From: SGZJ01 sp949372955 | Lineage (GTDB): Bacteria; Bacteroidota; Bacteroidia; Flavobacteriales; Flavobacteriaceae | Length of the DNA: 64,000 nt | Direction of reading: 5' to 3' | Assembly (NCBI GenBank): GCA_949372955.1 | Contig: CASIAX010000008.1 | Location: 62,001 to 126,000 of the forward strand | In this document: piece by piece, positions 19,051 through 28,503 of the stretch | Layout of the letters: the number at the start of each line of letters is the position of its first letter | Position numbering within the stretch: the stretch's first letter is position 1 | Notes under the pieces: model-generated | What the model was told of the DNA's origin: nothing | What the model saw: the letters and a program-made list of their open reading frames with translations, nothing else | Database searches by the model: none | Program-made: the position numbers and the translations under genes

Positions 19051-20666
19051 TTTTTATACATCCTATTTCTTAAATCTTTAATTTTATCATCCTGCATATA
19101 CTCATCAAACTTCATATACCTATCTATTATCCCTTTAGGCGTAAGCTCAACTACCCTATTTGCTATAGACTGAGCAAATTGATGGTCATGGGTCGTAAAT
19201 AAAACAGTGCCTTTAAATTTGTTAAGAGAGTTATTAAATGCGGTTATACTCTCTAAATCTAGATGATTAGTTGGCTCATCAAGCATCAAAACATTAGCTC
19301 TGAACATCATCATTCTAGACAACATACACCTAACCTTCTCACCACCTGACAAAACATTACAAGTCTTCAAGGCCTCTTCACCACTAAAAACCATTTTTCC
19401 TAAAAAACCTCTTAAATAAACCTCTTCCCTTTCCTCTTCTGTAGTTGCCCACTCTCTTAACCACTCTACCAGACTTAAATCTTTATTAAAAAACTCATGA
19501 TTGTCAATAGGTAAGTAAGATTGTGATGTTGTTATACCCCAATTATATTTACCTGAGTAATTATTTTCGTTTGAATTAATGATTTCATAAAATGCAGAAG
19601 TAGCTCTAGAATCTTTAGAAAAAATCACAACCTTATCTCCTTTAGCAATATTTAAATCTATTTTGTCAAAAAGAATGCTTTTTTCAACAGAATATGAAAG
19701 ATTTTCAATATTTAATATTTGATCTCCAGCTTCTCTATCTCTATCAAATATAATAGCTGGATACCTTCTACTAGAGGGCTTTATTTCTTCAATATTTAAC
19801 TTATCGATCATTTTTTTTCTACTTGTAGCCTGCTTACTTTTAGCAACATTTGCACTAAATCTAGCAATAAACTCTTGCAATTCTTTCTTCTTTTCTTCAG
19901 CTTTCTTATTTTGCTGGGTACGCTGACGTAATGCTAATTGCGAAGACTCATACCAAAAAGTATAATTGCCCGAATAATGTAATATTTTATTAAAATCAAT
20001 ATCAGAAATATGTGTACATACAGAATCTAGAAAATGTCTATCATGAGAAACTACAATTATACAGTTATCAAAATTTGCAAGAAAATTTTCAAGCCATAAA
20101 ATAGTTTCATAATCTAAATCATTTGTAGGCTCATCCATAATTAAAACATCCGGATTACCAAATAGTGACTGTGCTAATAATATTCTAACCTTCAGCTTAG
20201 CATCAACATCTTTCATTAAAGTATAATGCAGACTCTCTTCAATCCCCAAATTTGATAGCATTGCCGCGGCAGCACTTTCAGCATTCCAACCATCCATTTC
20301 TTCAAACTTTTGCTGGAGTACTCCAATTTTATCTGCATTTTCATCGTTATAATCTGCATACAGAGTATCCATCTCTGATTTAACATCATATAGGGGCTTA
20401 TTACCAATAATAACAGTATCCAAGACATTTTTATTATCATACAAATTATGATTTTGCTCTAGGACAGACATTCTTTTCCCAGGTTCTAAGTGGACATTAC
20501 CAGATGTAGGATCTAATTTTCCTGCCAATATTTTCAAAAAAGTAGATTTTCCCGAACCGTTCGCACCAATTATCCCGTAACAATTGCCATTATTAAAGGA
20601 TGTATTTACATCGTCAAATAAAATTCTTTTACCAAACTGAACTGAAAGATTTGAAACAGATAACAT
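19047..20666 (-). CDS. ybiT: ABC-F family ATPase, YbiT-like
   Basis: A 539-residue soluble protein with two tandem ATPase domains and no membrane segments; ABC-F proteins bind the ribosomal E site and aid translation. Start ATG 20666 (MLSVSNLSVQFGKRILF) matches YbiT proteins; the longer frame to 20729 adds 21 unlikely residues. The first domain has GANGSGKST, LIMDEPTNDLD and the linker lysine/arginine-rich helix. In the second domain the Walker A position reads FSKDSRATSAF, lacking GxxxxGKS/T, while LSGGEKVR and LMLDEPTNHLD remain. A candidate -7 element TATTTTTG lies at 20690-20697 on the minus strand. Confidence 0.9.
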   Translation of the reverse strand: MLSVSNLSVQFGKRILFDDVNTSFNNGNCYGIIGANGSGKSTFLKILAGKLDPTSGNVHLEPGKRMSVLEQNHNLYDNKNVLDTVIIGNKPLYDVKSEMDTLYADYNDENADKIGVLQQKFEEMDGWNAESAAAAMLSNLGIEESLHYTLMKDVDAKLKVRILLAQSLFGNPDVLIMDEPTNDLDYETILWLENFLANFDNCIIVVSHDRHFLDSVCTHISDIDFNKILHYSGNYTFWYESSQLALRQRTQQNKKAEEKKKELQEFIARFSANVAKSKQATSRKKMIDKLNIEEIKPSSRRYPAIIFDRDREAGDQILNIENLSYSVEKSILFDKIDLNIAKGDKVVIFSKDSRATSAFYEIINSNENNYSGKYNWGITTSQSYLPIDNHEFFNKDLSLVEWLREWATTEEEREEVYLRGFLGKMVFSGEEALKTCNVLSGGEKVRCMLSRMMMFRANVLMLDEPTNHLDLESITAFNNSLNKFKGTVLFTTHDHQFAQSIANRVVELTPKGIIDRYMKFDEYMQDDKIKDLRNRMYKN

Positions 20667-20811
20667 AAAATTAAAATTAAAAATTTCTGCAAAAATATAA
20701 AATCTAATTGCTAAAAACTTAATCTGCATTAATTAAATAGATTTAATTTAACAGGTAATTAACACAATTTAAGCGTATTCATATATATTTTTGGTTAGAT
20801 TAATTAATAAC

Positions 20812-22248
20812 ATGAAAAAAATTTTTGGGGTTTTATTATTTTTTACATTACTTTATGATTGTCAAAATCAAAAGGACATAAGCCATAGTTATATAGCTGG
20901 AGAAATAATTAACCCTACGGACAAAAAAATAACTATTTTTAAGTCGAATGTCATAATTGATACATTATTTTTAGATTCAAATAACAGATTTATTACAAAA
21001 ATAGAATCAACTGTTCCTGGATTCTATGGATTTACTCATGGCAATGAATACCAACTAATACTACTAGAACCGAAAGACAGTATTACACTAAGAGTAAATA
21101 CTTTAGATTTTGACGAATCACTATCATTTAGTGGACTAGGATCAAAAAAGAACAATTACTTAATAAATTTATTTACAAAATATGAGAATTCCAGAAAAAA
21201 TAGCTCTAATTTATATAAACTAGACCCTACAAGTTTTAAAAATAAATTAGATTCTATTAAACTAAATGAGATTAAGCTGTTAAAAAGTTTCACTTCTTCA
21301 AACCCTATTTCTACTTTATTCAAAGGAGTTGCTCTAAACACAATTGACTATATATTTGATTCAAAAAAAGAAGCTTATCGATTTATTGAACTAAATAATA
21401 GTGACGATGTAGTATACCCAAAGGATTTTTACGACTTTAGAAAAAGCATAAATTATAACAATACTTTACTGCAGGAATTTTATCATTATTATAATTTTTT
21501 ATTTCCACACTTCGATAATTTAGCATATGAAGAATTTATAAAAACAAATAATAAAAAATTATTTAAAATTGACAATACTTATTATAATTTAATAAAGTTA
21601 AACCTAATAGATAGCTTAGTAACTAACCAAGAAATTAAATCTAGATTAACTTCATTTATTACCAGAAGGTTTTTGTCATTCAGCAAAACTCAAGTGGAGG
21701 CTAATAAAATATACAATCACTATTTAAACATAAACAAAACAACTAGTGATAGTTCTAAAAATTATCAAAAGAAAAGAATTACAACACTATTTAACAGTCT
21801 AAAGAAGCTAAAAAAGGGTAAAAAATTACCAATAATTGAACTTATTAACACAAACAAAATACCAATAAACATTAATAATTTAATAAACGATAAATCCTTA
21901 ATTTATTTTTGGAGTCAAAACTCAAAAAACTCTTTTAAGTATAGCCACAATAAAGTTAAAGAATTAAAAAATAAATACCCAAACATCAACTTCATTTCAA
22001 TTAACATAGACAAGATCAGCAACGATAAGTGGCTTAATAAACTAAAAATAAACTCTAGTTATTGTAGCTGCTCTGAATGTAAAAGCAAGACACCAATCAA
22101 TGAGTTTAAATTACGTAACGCGGAGATAGCAAAAAGGCTACTTGGAATTCAATATATAAGAAAAACAATTATAGTTGACTCAAAAATGAATATAATTGAA
22201 TCTAACGTAAATCTATTTAGTGACAACCTAGATAATATAATAAATTAA
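20812..22248 (+). CDS. Thioredoxin-like lipoprotein lacking the CxxC pair
   Basis: The preferred start is ATG 20812, giving 478 residues with lipoprotein signal MKKIFGVLLFFTLLYDC (Cys17); a TTG at 20791 is possible but puts extra residues before the signal. An N-terminal DUF4369-like beta domain (YIAGEIINPTDKKITIF) is followed by a helical middle. From about residue 345 comes a thioredoxin-like fold. The redox site, normally WCxxC, reads YFWSQNSKNSFK, so no catalytic cysteines are present. A distant cluster, YCSCSEC, occurs later but not at the active-site position. It is probably a non-redox relative of TlpA/ResA. It is convergent with the transaldolase gene by a 4-base overlap. Confidence 0.75.
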   Translation: MKKIFGVLLFFTLLYDCQNQKDISHSYIAGEIINPTDKKITIFKSNVIIDTLFLDSNNRFITKIESTVPGFYGFTHGNEYQLILLEPKDSITLRVNTLDFDESLSFSGLGSKKNNYLINLFTKYENSRKNSSNLYKLDPTSFKNKLDSIKLNEIKLLKSFTSSNPISTLFKGVALNTIDYIFDSKKEAYRFIELNNSDDVVYPKDFYDFRKSINYNNTLLQEFYHYYNFLFPHFDNLAYEEFIKTNNKKLFKIDNTYYNLIKLNLIDSLVTNQEIKSRLTSFITRRFLSFSKTQVEANKIYNHYLNINKTTSDSSKNYQKKRITTLFNSLKKLKKGKKLPIIELINTNKIPININNLINDKSLIYFWSQNSKNSFKYSHNKVKELKNKYPNINFISINIDKISNDKWLNKLKINSSYCSCSECKSKTPINEFKLRNAEIAKRLLGIQYIRKTIIVDSKMNIIESNVNLFSDNLDNIIN

Positions 22249-22898
22249 TTGCCTTTTTTATAATCACTTAAAAACTTCTCTAAACCAATATCAGTTAAAG
22301 GATGTCTTAACAGTCCTGAAATTGAACTTAGTGGACCAGTCATTACATCTGCACCTATTTTAGCACAATCTATTACATGCATCGTGTGTCTAACAGACGC
22401 TGCTAGAATTTGTGTTGTAAACCCATAGTTATCATAAATTAATCTGATTTCTGCAATTAAATTTAAACCATCTGTTGAAATATCATCTAACCTACCTATA
22501 AATGGTGACACATAAGTTGCTCCAGCTTTAGCGGCTAAAAGTGCTTGACCAGCAGAAAAAACTAATGTTACATTAGTTTTAATATCGTTATCACTAAAAT
22601 ATTTTGCAGCTTTAATTCCATCTTTAATCATAGGTAACTTTACAACTATCTGACTATGAAGATTTGCTAATTCAGTTCCTTCAGAGATCATATTTTCAAA
22701 GTCTGTTGCAATGACCTCTGCTGAAACGTCACCATCTACTATATCACATATATCTTTATAATGTTGTAAAATATTTTTAGCTCCAGTAATTCCTTCTTTA
22801 GCCATCAAGGAAGGATTAGTGGTAACACCATCCAAAACACCTAAGTCTTGTGCTTCTTTGATTTGATCTAAATTTGCTGTGTCAATAAAAAATTTCAT
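22245..22898 (-). CDS. tal: Transaldolase, small TalC/FSA-type
   Basis: A 217-residue TIM-barrel enzyme of the pentose phosphate pathway, transferring dihydroxyacetone units between sugar phosphates via a Schiff-base lysine. Visible residues are Asp6 (FFIDTAN), Lys87 in VVKLPM, Glu61 in VSAEV and Phe133 in YVSPFIGRLDD. Fructose-6-phosphate aldolases of the same family carry Gln and Tyr at the last two positions, so Glu61/Phe133 favours transaldolase activity. Automated pipelines may call it F6P aldolase. It stands alone upstream, with about 100 AT-rich bases to the SDR gene. Confidence 0.9.
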   Translation of the reverse strand: MKFFIDTANLDQIKEAQDLGVLDGVTTNPSLMAKEGITGAKNILQHYKDICDIVDGDVSAEVIATDFENMISEGTELANLHSQIVVKLPMIKDGIKAAKYFSDNDIKTNVTLVFSAGQALLAAKAGATYVSPFIGRLDDISTDGLNLIAEIRLIYDNYGFTTQILAASVRHTMHVIDCAKIGADVMTGPLSSISGLLRHPLTDIGLEKFLSDYKKGN

Positions 22899-22998
22899 AG
22901 TAGACTGATTTAATTAAAATTAATATTTAAAATTACAATAAATAAAAAAAATAAAAATTGAAATACATATAAACATATTAACAAATTGGTGAATAGTT

Positions 22999-23796
22999 TT
23001 AATAACTTCTCATCACTATATATTCAAATAATTTCTGAGGAAGAAGGAGTTTTAGATATGGGGCAACTGTTTCTAAAAAAGAGCCAACTGTGTATTTCTT
23101 TTTGGGATTATTAGTGTTGATTATCTTAAAAACTAGTTTAGCAATTAATTTAGGGTCTGAACCGCTATCAACATGCTCGTTCATCAATTTAAGAGCTTTA
23201 GAATAACTAGAGAAGTATACAGAGTTCTTTTTAATTAACGCATGGTATCTTCTAGAAGCGATGTTTGTTGCAAACTCACCAGGAGCTATAGTCACAACAT
23301 TAATATTAAATGGCTTAGTTTCCATGTTTAAGGTTTCAGAAACTAAATCTAAAGCAGCTTTACTTGCGCTGTAAATAGATCTATATGGAGTACCTACATA
23401 AGCAGAAACTGATGTAACATTGATAATTAAACCTTGTTTATTTTCTCGCATTACAGGTAAAACCTTTTTAATAATATTTATAGGACCAAATAAGTTTGTT
23501 TTAAAATTATTTTCTATTTCGTTTTCTGGCAACTCTTCCAAAGGTCCTGTAATACCTACTCCTGCATTATTAATTAAAACATCAACTCTACCTTCAATCT
23601 TGATTATTTCCCCAACACAGAGATCTATACTTGAGGATTTTTGCACATCTAAATCTAATAATGTAAAATTAGAATTTATATAATTAGAAGAATTTCTACT
23701 TGTTCCATAAACTTTGAAACCTTTAATAGTTAAAAAATCTCCTAAAGCCTTACCTATACCAGAAGAAGCTCCTGTGATTAAAATTACTTTTGACAT
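22999..23796 (-). CDS. Short-chain dehydrogenase/reductase
   Basis: A 265-residue classical SDR. The NADP(H)-binding TGASSGIG motif is at about 7-14, NNAG at about 86-89, and the catalytic YSASK follows a conserved Ser (SVSAYVGTPYRSIYSASKAALD). The C-terminal ~60 residues (LETVAPYLKLLLPQKLFEYIV) are hydrophobic and resemble 11-beta-HSD/retinol-dehydrogenase-like SDRs. Substrate unknown. It lies 38 bases downstream of the SRP RNA on the same strand, separated by the RNA's T-rich terminator. Confidence 0.88.
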   Translation of the reverse strand: MSKVILITGASSGIGKALGDFLTIKGFKVYGTSRNSSNYINSNFTLLDLDVQKSSSIDLCVGEIIKIEGRVDVLINNAGVGITGPLEELPENEIENNFKTNLFGPINIIKKVLPVMRENKQGLIINVTSVSAYVGTPYRSIYSASKAALDLVSETLNMETKPFNINVVTIAPGEFATNIASRRYHALIKKNSVYFSSYSKALKLMNEHVDSGSDPKLIAKLVFKIINTNNPKKKYTVGSFLETVAPYLKLLLPQKLFEYIVMRSY

Positions 23797-23834
23797 GTGG
23801 TTGGAATATTATAAAGGAAATATAATAAAAAAAA

Positions 23835-23928
23835 GGCAAGCTACCTACATCACACCGCTACAACCGTATACCTTTGCTGTGTTCCCACTCTGGAGGATTA
23901 AACAGGAGCTAGTTGTGTAGGACTTGCC
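23835..23928 (-). ncRNA. ffs: Signal recognition particle RNA, small bacterial type
   Basis: On the minus strand, closing-helix ends GGCAAG (23928-23923) and CTTGCC (23840-23835) pair, and the molecule folds as one long hairpin. The apex has the SRP54-binding core: GTGGGAACAC forms a GGAA-capped tip, followed by AGCA and AAGG of the asymmetric internal loop. The strand then continues GGTTGTAGCGGTGTGATGTAG, as in Bacteroidota SRP RNAs. A T9 run directly after CTTGCC gives a Rho-independent terminator. A TATATTTA element lies just upstream of the 5' end. It would partner Ffh in co-translational membrane targeting. The plus-strand reading frame across it is spurious. Confidence 0.9.
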
Positions 23929-24006
23929 AATGTAAATATACAAATGATTTATAATACGCTAAGATTTTTTTAAGTTAATTTAAATAAATAAATTGCCAAT
24001 ATACTA

Positions 24007-25044
24007 ATGCTTATGAGCTTCAAAATATTAAAAATAATTTTATCCATCTTTTTATTTGGATGCAGCAATAATCTTGATGCTAATTTAAATATCACATCAA
24101 ATATTAAAGAAAAACTACAGCGCAACGAAACCATTAAATTAACTGTCAATGAAAAATTTGATTCGATTAAGATTTATAGCTCAAGTAAATTAATTTACAA
24201 CTTTATAGACAACTCAATAAATAATTTAGAATTTGAGCTTGAAAATTTAAGACTTGGTCAAAATAATATTAATATTGTTTCGTTTTTTAATAATAAAAAT
24301 AAATCAAAAAAATATAGTTTTATTGTTCTAAATGATGAAAAACCGAAAATTTATTCTTACAAAATAATTAATACTTACCCCCATGATATAAATTCTTATA
24401 CTCAAGGGCTAGAATTTAGTAAAGGTTTTTTATACGAAAGCACTGGAAAATACGGTAAATCAAAATTAAGAAAAACTGAATATAAAACTGGTAAAACTTT
24501 ATCAGAAATTAATATTTCTAATAAATACTTTGCTGAAGGATTAACAATCATGAATGATAAAATAATTCAATTAACATGGAGGGAAAAGATTGGATTAGTA
24601 TATAATTTAGAGAACTTAGAATTAATAGACAAGTTCTATTACAATAAAAGTTTAGAAGGTTGGGGACTATGTAATGATTCAACTAAAATATTCAAAAGTG
24701 ATGGCACTGAAAAAATTTGGATACTAGACCCAAACACATATAAAGAAATTGATAATTTTGAAGTTTATACTAATAAAGGCAAGGTTAATGGTCTAAATGA
24801 GTTAGAGTGGGTAAATGGTAAAATATACGCAAATAGATACTTAAAAAACGGAGTAGCAATTATTGATCCGACTAATGGTGCAGTTGAAGGTGTAATTGAT
24901 CTTTCTGGGCTAAAACAAAGAGTTACAAATCATAATAATTTAGATGTTTTAAATGGTATAGCATTCAACAAAGAGAGTCAAACATTATTTGTTACAGGAA
25001 AAATGTGGGATAAGATATTTGAAATTGAGATAATAAAAAAATAA
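24007..25044 (+). CDS. Glutaminyl-peptide cyclotransferase, lipoprotein
   Basis: A 345-residue protein of the plant/bacterial-type glutamine cyclotransferase family (five-bladed propeller), converting N-terminal glutamine of peptides or proteins to pyroglutamate. The lipoprotein signal is MLMSFKILKIILSIFLFGC (Cys19). A roughly 90-residue N-terminal beta domain precedes the enzyme domain, which starts near YPHDINSYTQGLEF and includes YESTGKYGKSKLR, LTWREK, GWGLCNDSTK and GIAFNKESQTLFVTGK. It is likely periplasmic and lipid-anchored. In flavobacteria type IX secretion substrates often carry N-terminal pyroglutamate; a link is inference. The next gene starts 10 bases downstream, so the two form an operon. 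Confidence 0.88.
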   Translation: MLMSFKILKIILSIFLFGCSNNLDANLNITSNIKEKLQRNETIKLTVNEKFDSIKIYSSSKLIYNFIDNSINNLEFELENLRLGQNNINIVSFFNNKNKSKKYSFIVLNDEKPKIYSYKIINTYPHDINSYTQGLEFSKGFLYESTGKYGKSKLRKTEYKTGKTLSEINISNKYFAEGLTIMNDKIIQLTWREKIGLVYNLENLELIDKFYYNKSLEGWGLCNDSTKIFKSDGTEKIWILDPNTYKEIDNFEVYTNKGKVNGLNELEWVNGKIYANRYLKNGVAIIDPTNGAVEGVIDLSGLKQRVTNHNNLDVLNGIAFNKESQTLFVTGKMWDKIFEIEIIKK

Positions 25045-25054
25045 GAATCTGATT

Positions 25055-26644
25055 ATGAGAAAGTTATTTTCATTAGTATTAAATATTATTATTATCATCT
25101 TTTGGAGCTCATGTAGAGAAGATTTTAATTTTAATATTACTGAAACACAACTAAGCTTCTCAAAAGATTCAGTCTACTTAGATACTGTCTTTACTAATAT
25201 TGGTTCTAGTACTTACAATTTAAAAATATATAACAACTCAAACAACAACATTTTAATCCCTAGTATAAGCCTTGAAAACGGTGAGGATTCCTATTACAGA
25301 TTAAATGTGGATGGTATGTATGGAGGTCAAAGTAATTCTGGGAAATACTTTGAAAATGTTGAATTATTAGCAAAAGACAGTTTGTTTATTTTTATTGAGA
25401 CCACAATAGATATTACAAATTTAACAAATGAGTCTAATCAATTTTTATACAATGATCAAATCAATTTTGAGACTGGTTTTAATTCTCAAAAAGTAGAGTT
25501 AATTACATTAGTAAAAGATGCGGTATTTATCTACCCACATAAATACATTGATGAAAACACTGGTGAAAGTATTACTGAAACATTGAGTTTTGACACAGAT
25601 AATGATGGTAACTTAGAAGAAACTAATTTACAAGGACGGTTTTTATTAGAAAACGAATTGAATTTTACAAATGAAAAACCCTATGTCATATATGGGTATG
25701 CAGCTGTACCAGAAAATAGCACTCTTACCATAGACAAAGGAGCAAGAATTCATTTTCATGCTAACTCAGGACTAATAGTGACTAGTGGCGCCTCAATTCA
25801 TGTAAATGGTGAATTTAGTGAAAATCAAGAAACCCTAGAGAATGAAGTTGTTTTTGAAGGAGATAGATTAGAAACTAGTTTTGAAAATACCCCAGGACAA
25901 TGGGGTACTATTTGGCTATTTAAAGGGAGTGTTAACAATATTGTAAATTACTCGACAATAAAAAATTCGACAATAGGAATCTATGCTGAAGATATTTTGA
26001 ATTCTAGCAACCAATTAGTTATTACTAATTCTAAAATTTATAATTCTAGTAATTTTGGGGTTTTAGCAAAGTCATCATCTATAGACGCAAGTAATTTAAT
26101 CATTAACAAAAGTGGGCAATCATCATTTGCTGCTACTTATGGTGGAGATTATAATTTAACCCATTGCACTATAACTAATTATTGGAATAGTAGTTTTAGG
26201 CAATTCCCTAGCTTATTAATTAATAACTATTTGATTGATAATGAAGGAGAAATAATAAATAACACAAACTTAAATTTTAATATAAGTAACAGCATTATAA
26301 GCGGAAATGAAAATATTGAGTTTTTAGTAGAACAATACGATGACTCAAATTTAAATTTTATGTTTAAAAATTGTATGATTAAATTCAACGATATTAATGA
26401 TAGTTTTTCAAACGAAAATAATTTTGATTTTACAAATACTGATAAATATCAAAGTTTATATTTAAATTTAGATCCTGATTTTAAAAACCCTTATAACAAT
26501 GAATTATTTATTCTTCAGGAGTCTGAACTAATTAATCTTGGAGACCAACAACTGTCTATAGAATTCCCATTAGATTTGCTGAACATTAGCAGAGTTAATG
26601 CACCTGATTTGGGTGCATATCAACATATTATAATTAATGATTAG
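25055..26644 (+). CDS. Beta-helix-like lipoprotein of unknown function
   Basis: A 529-residue protein with signal peptide and lipobox WSSC (Cys20). The region about 30-140 looks like an immunoglobulin-like beta domain (FSKDSVYLDTVFTNIGSSTYNLKIYN). From about 195 to 450 there are repeated short Asn/Ser/Ile-rich turns (NSTIGIYAEDILN, NSKIYNSSNFGVLAKSS) typical of right-handed parallel beta-helices. The last ~40 residues end LGAYQH, as in many choice-of-anchor beta-helix proteins. No catalytic residues can be assigned. Its position 10 bases after the glutaminyl cyclase gene suggests joint expression at the cell surface. Confidence 0.75.
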   Translation: MRKLFSLVLNIIIIIFWSSCREDFNFNITETQLSFSKDSVYLDTVFTNIGSSTYNLKIYNNSNNNILIPSISLENGEDSYYRLNVDGMYGGQSNSGKYFENVELLAKDSLFIFIETTIDITNLTNESNQFLYNDQINFETGFNSQKVELITLVKDAVFIYPHKYIDENTGESITETLSFDTDNDGNLEETNLQGRFLLENELNFTNEKPYVIYGYAAVPENSTLTIDKGARIHFHANSGLIVTSGASIHVNGEFSENQETLENEVVFEGDRLETSFENTPGQWGTIWLFKGSVNNIVNYSTIKNSTIGIYAEDILNSSNQLVITNSKIYNSSNFGVLAKSSSIDASNLIINKSGQSSFAATYGGDYNLTHCTITNYWNSSFRQFPSLLINNYLIDNEGEIINNTNLNFNISNSIISGNENIEFLVEQYDDSNLNFMFKNCMIKFNDINDSFSNENNFDFTNTDKYQSLYLNLDPDFKNPYNNELFILQESELINLGDQQLSIEFPLDLLNISRVNAPDLGAYQHIIIND

Positions 26645-26645
26645 T

Positions 26646-27920
26646 TTAAATTGAAAAAAGCGGAAATTTACTCATCATTGAATTGACATTCGAACCAATT
26701 TCCTTAAGCTTATCTTCATTATCATGATTCATTATAGCCTCATCAATAAAGTTTACAATTTTAGCCATATCATCAGTATCTAAACCTCTAGTTGTAACAG
26801 CAGCAGTACCTACTCTTATACCAGAAGTAACAAATGGGGATTTATCATCAAAAGGTACCATATTTTTGTTTACTGTAATATCAGCGACACCAAGAGCATA
26901 TTCTGCAGACTTTCCATCAATACCTTTATTTCTAAGATCTATTAACATCATATGATTATCTGTTCCATTAGAAATAATATTGTAGCCTTTTTTTATGAAT
27001 TCATTCGCCATTACCTGGGCATTTTTTTTAACATTTAAAATATAATACATAAAATCATCTTGTAAAGCCTCCTCAAAAGCTATTGCTTTAGCCGCAATAA
27101 CATGTTCAAGTGGACCACCTTGATTGCCTGGGAAAATAGCTAAATCAAGCAATGAAGACATTTTTTTCAACTTCCCACTTTTAAATTTAATTCCAAAAGG
27201 ATTTTCAAAATCTTCACCCATCAATATTAAACCACCTCTTGGACCTCTTAATGTCTTATGAGTTGTAGTAGTTACTATGTGACAAAAAGGAACAGGGTCA
27301 TTCAAAACTCCTTTGGCTATCAAACCGGAGGGATGAGAAATATCTCCTAATAATAAAGCATTTACACTATCTGCAATCTCTCTAAACCTCTCATAATCAA
27401 TATCCCTCGAATACGCTGAAGCACCAGCTATTATCATTTTAGGTTTCTCTCTAGTAGCAATTTCTTGTATTTTATCGTAATTTAAGATTCCAGTATCTTT
27501 TTCTACTCCGTAAAAAACAGGATCATATAATTGTCCAGAAAAATTAACGGAGGAACCATGCGTTAAATGTCCACCATGTGACAGATCAAATCCTAAGATT
27601 TTATCTCCAACATTTAAACAAGCAAAAAAAACAGCAGAATTTGCCTGACTTCCAGAGTGAGGTTGTACGTTAGCCCAACAAGCACCAAAAAGTTTTTTCG
27701 CCCTTTCTATAGCTAATGTTTCAATTTTATCCACTACCTCACAACCGCCGTAGTACCTCTTGCCAGGGTAACCTTCGGCATATTTATTTGTTAGTACAGA
27801 ACCAGTAGCTTTCATCACATTATCACTTGTGAAATTTTCAGAAGCAATTAATTCAATCCCTTCAATTTGCCTAATTTTTTCTTCTTTGATTAAATCAAAG
27901 ATTATTTGATCTTTTGACAT
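26646..27920 (-). CDS. glyA: Serine hydroxymethyltransferase
   Basis: A 424-residue PLP enzyme that converts serine and tetrahydrofolate to glycine and 5,10-methylene-THF, the main one-carbon source. Motifs include IELIASENFTS near the N-terminus, YAEGYPGKRYYGG, the PLP-lysine segment TTTTHKTLRGPRGG, and FPGNQGGPLEH. Length and termini are standard. It converges with the beta-helix lipoprotein (1 base apart) and diverges from smpB. A minus-strand TATTTTTG at 27947-27954 could be its -7 element. Confidence 0.96.
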   Translation of the reverse strand: MSKDQIIFDLIKEEKIRQIEGIELIASENFTSDNVMKATGSVLTNKYAEGYPGKRYYGGCEVVDKIETLAIERAKKLFGACWANVQPHSGSQANSAVFFACLNVGDKILGFDLSHGGHLTHGSSVNFSGQLYDPVFYGVEKDTGILNYDKIQEIATREKPKMIIAGASAYSRDIDYERFREIADSVNALLLGDISHPSGLIAKGVLNDPVPFCHIVTTTTHKTLRGPRGGLILMGEDFENPFGIKFKSGKLKKMSSLLDLAIFPGNQGGPLEHVIAAKAIAFEEALQDDFMYYILNVKKNAQVMANEFIKKGYNIISNGTDNHMMLIDLRNKGIDGKSAEYALGVADITVNKNMVPFDDKSPFVTSGIRVGTAAVTTRGLDTDDMAKIVNFIDEAIMNHDNEDKLKEIGSNVNSMMSKFPLFSI

Positions 27921-27986
27921 GTAGTAATTTATTAATATTTATAGTTCAAAAATAAACAAATGGCAGGTTTAATAATGCAAAAAACA

Positions 27987-27994
27987 TATATTTG
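27987..27994 (+). promoter_or_regulatory. Predicted -7 element upstream of smpB
   Basis: TATATTTG fits TAnnTTTG and lies 47 bases before the smpB ATG in the glyA-smpB divergent region. A matching TTG at -33 is not clear. Confidence 0.4.
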
Positions 27995-28041
27995 GTATCT
28001 TAGTTATTAAAAACTAATTAACAATAACTAGTTTTATTAAA

Positions 28042-28503
28042 ATGAAAGGGAAAATAACTATTACAAATAAAAAAGCAAGGTTTGAATATGAAATTCTTGA
28101 TAAGTATAACGCTGGCATAGTATTATCTGGAACAGAAATTAAATCTATACGACTTGGTAAAGCATCTATTACCGAAAGCTTCTGTGAATTTAATGAATCA
28201 ATCGAGCTATTTGTAGTTAATATGAATATTGAAACATACACTTTTTCTGCAAATTTTAACCATTTCCCTAAATCAACGAGAAAATTACTGCTAAATAAAA
28301 AAGAACTTCAAAAGTTAAATAAAAGTGTAAAAAACACTGGTCTGACTATAATTCCTCTAAAATTATATACCAATGAAAAAGGAATTGCTAAGCTAGAGAT
28401 AGCACTTGCAAAAGGAAAAAAACTTTATGACAAAAGGCAGACGATGATCGATCGTGATAATAAAAGAAACTTAGACCGTGTTAAGAAGGAAAACAAAAGT
28501 TAA
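28042..28503 (+). CDS. smpB: SsrA-binding protein SmpB
   Basis: A 153-residue tmRNA cofactor for rescue of stalled ribosomes. It starts ITITNKKARFEYEILDKYNAGIVL, then GTEIKSIRLGKASI and an E/N-rich beta-barrel. The positively charged tail (KLYDKRQTMIDRDNKRNLDRVKK) inserts into the mRNA channel. It is convergent with pcm, with a 4-base overlap. tmRNA itself is not in the window. Confidence 0.95.
   Translation: MKGKITITNKKARFEYEILDKYNAGIVLSGTEIKSIRLGKASITESFCEFNESIELFVVNMNIETYTFSANFNHFPKSTRKLLLNKKELQKLNKSVKNTGLTIIPLKLYTNEKGIAKLEIALAKGKKLYDKRQTMIDRDNKRNLDRVKKENKS

Noticed and set aside
23714..23920. A 68-codon plus-strand frame over the SDR start and SRP RNA
   Set aside because: It overlaps the SDR 5' end and the SRP RNA, and has no family-like sequence or promoter.
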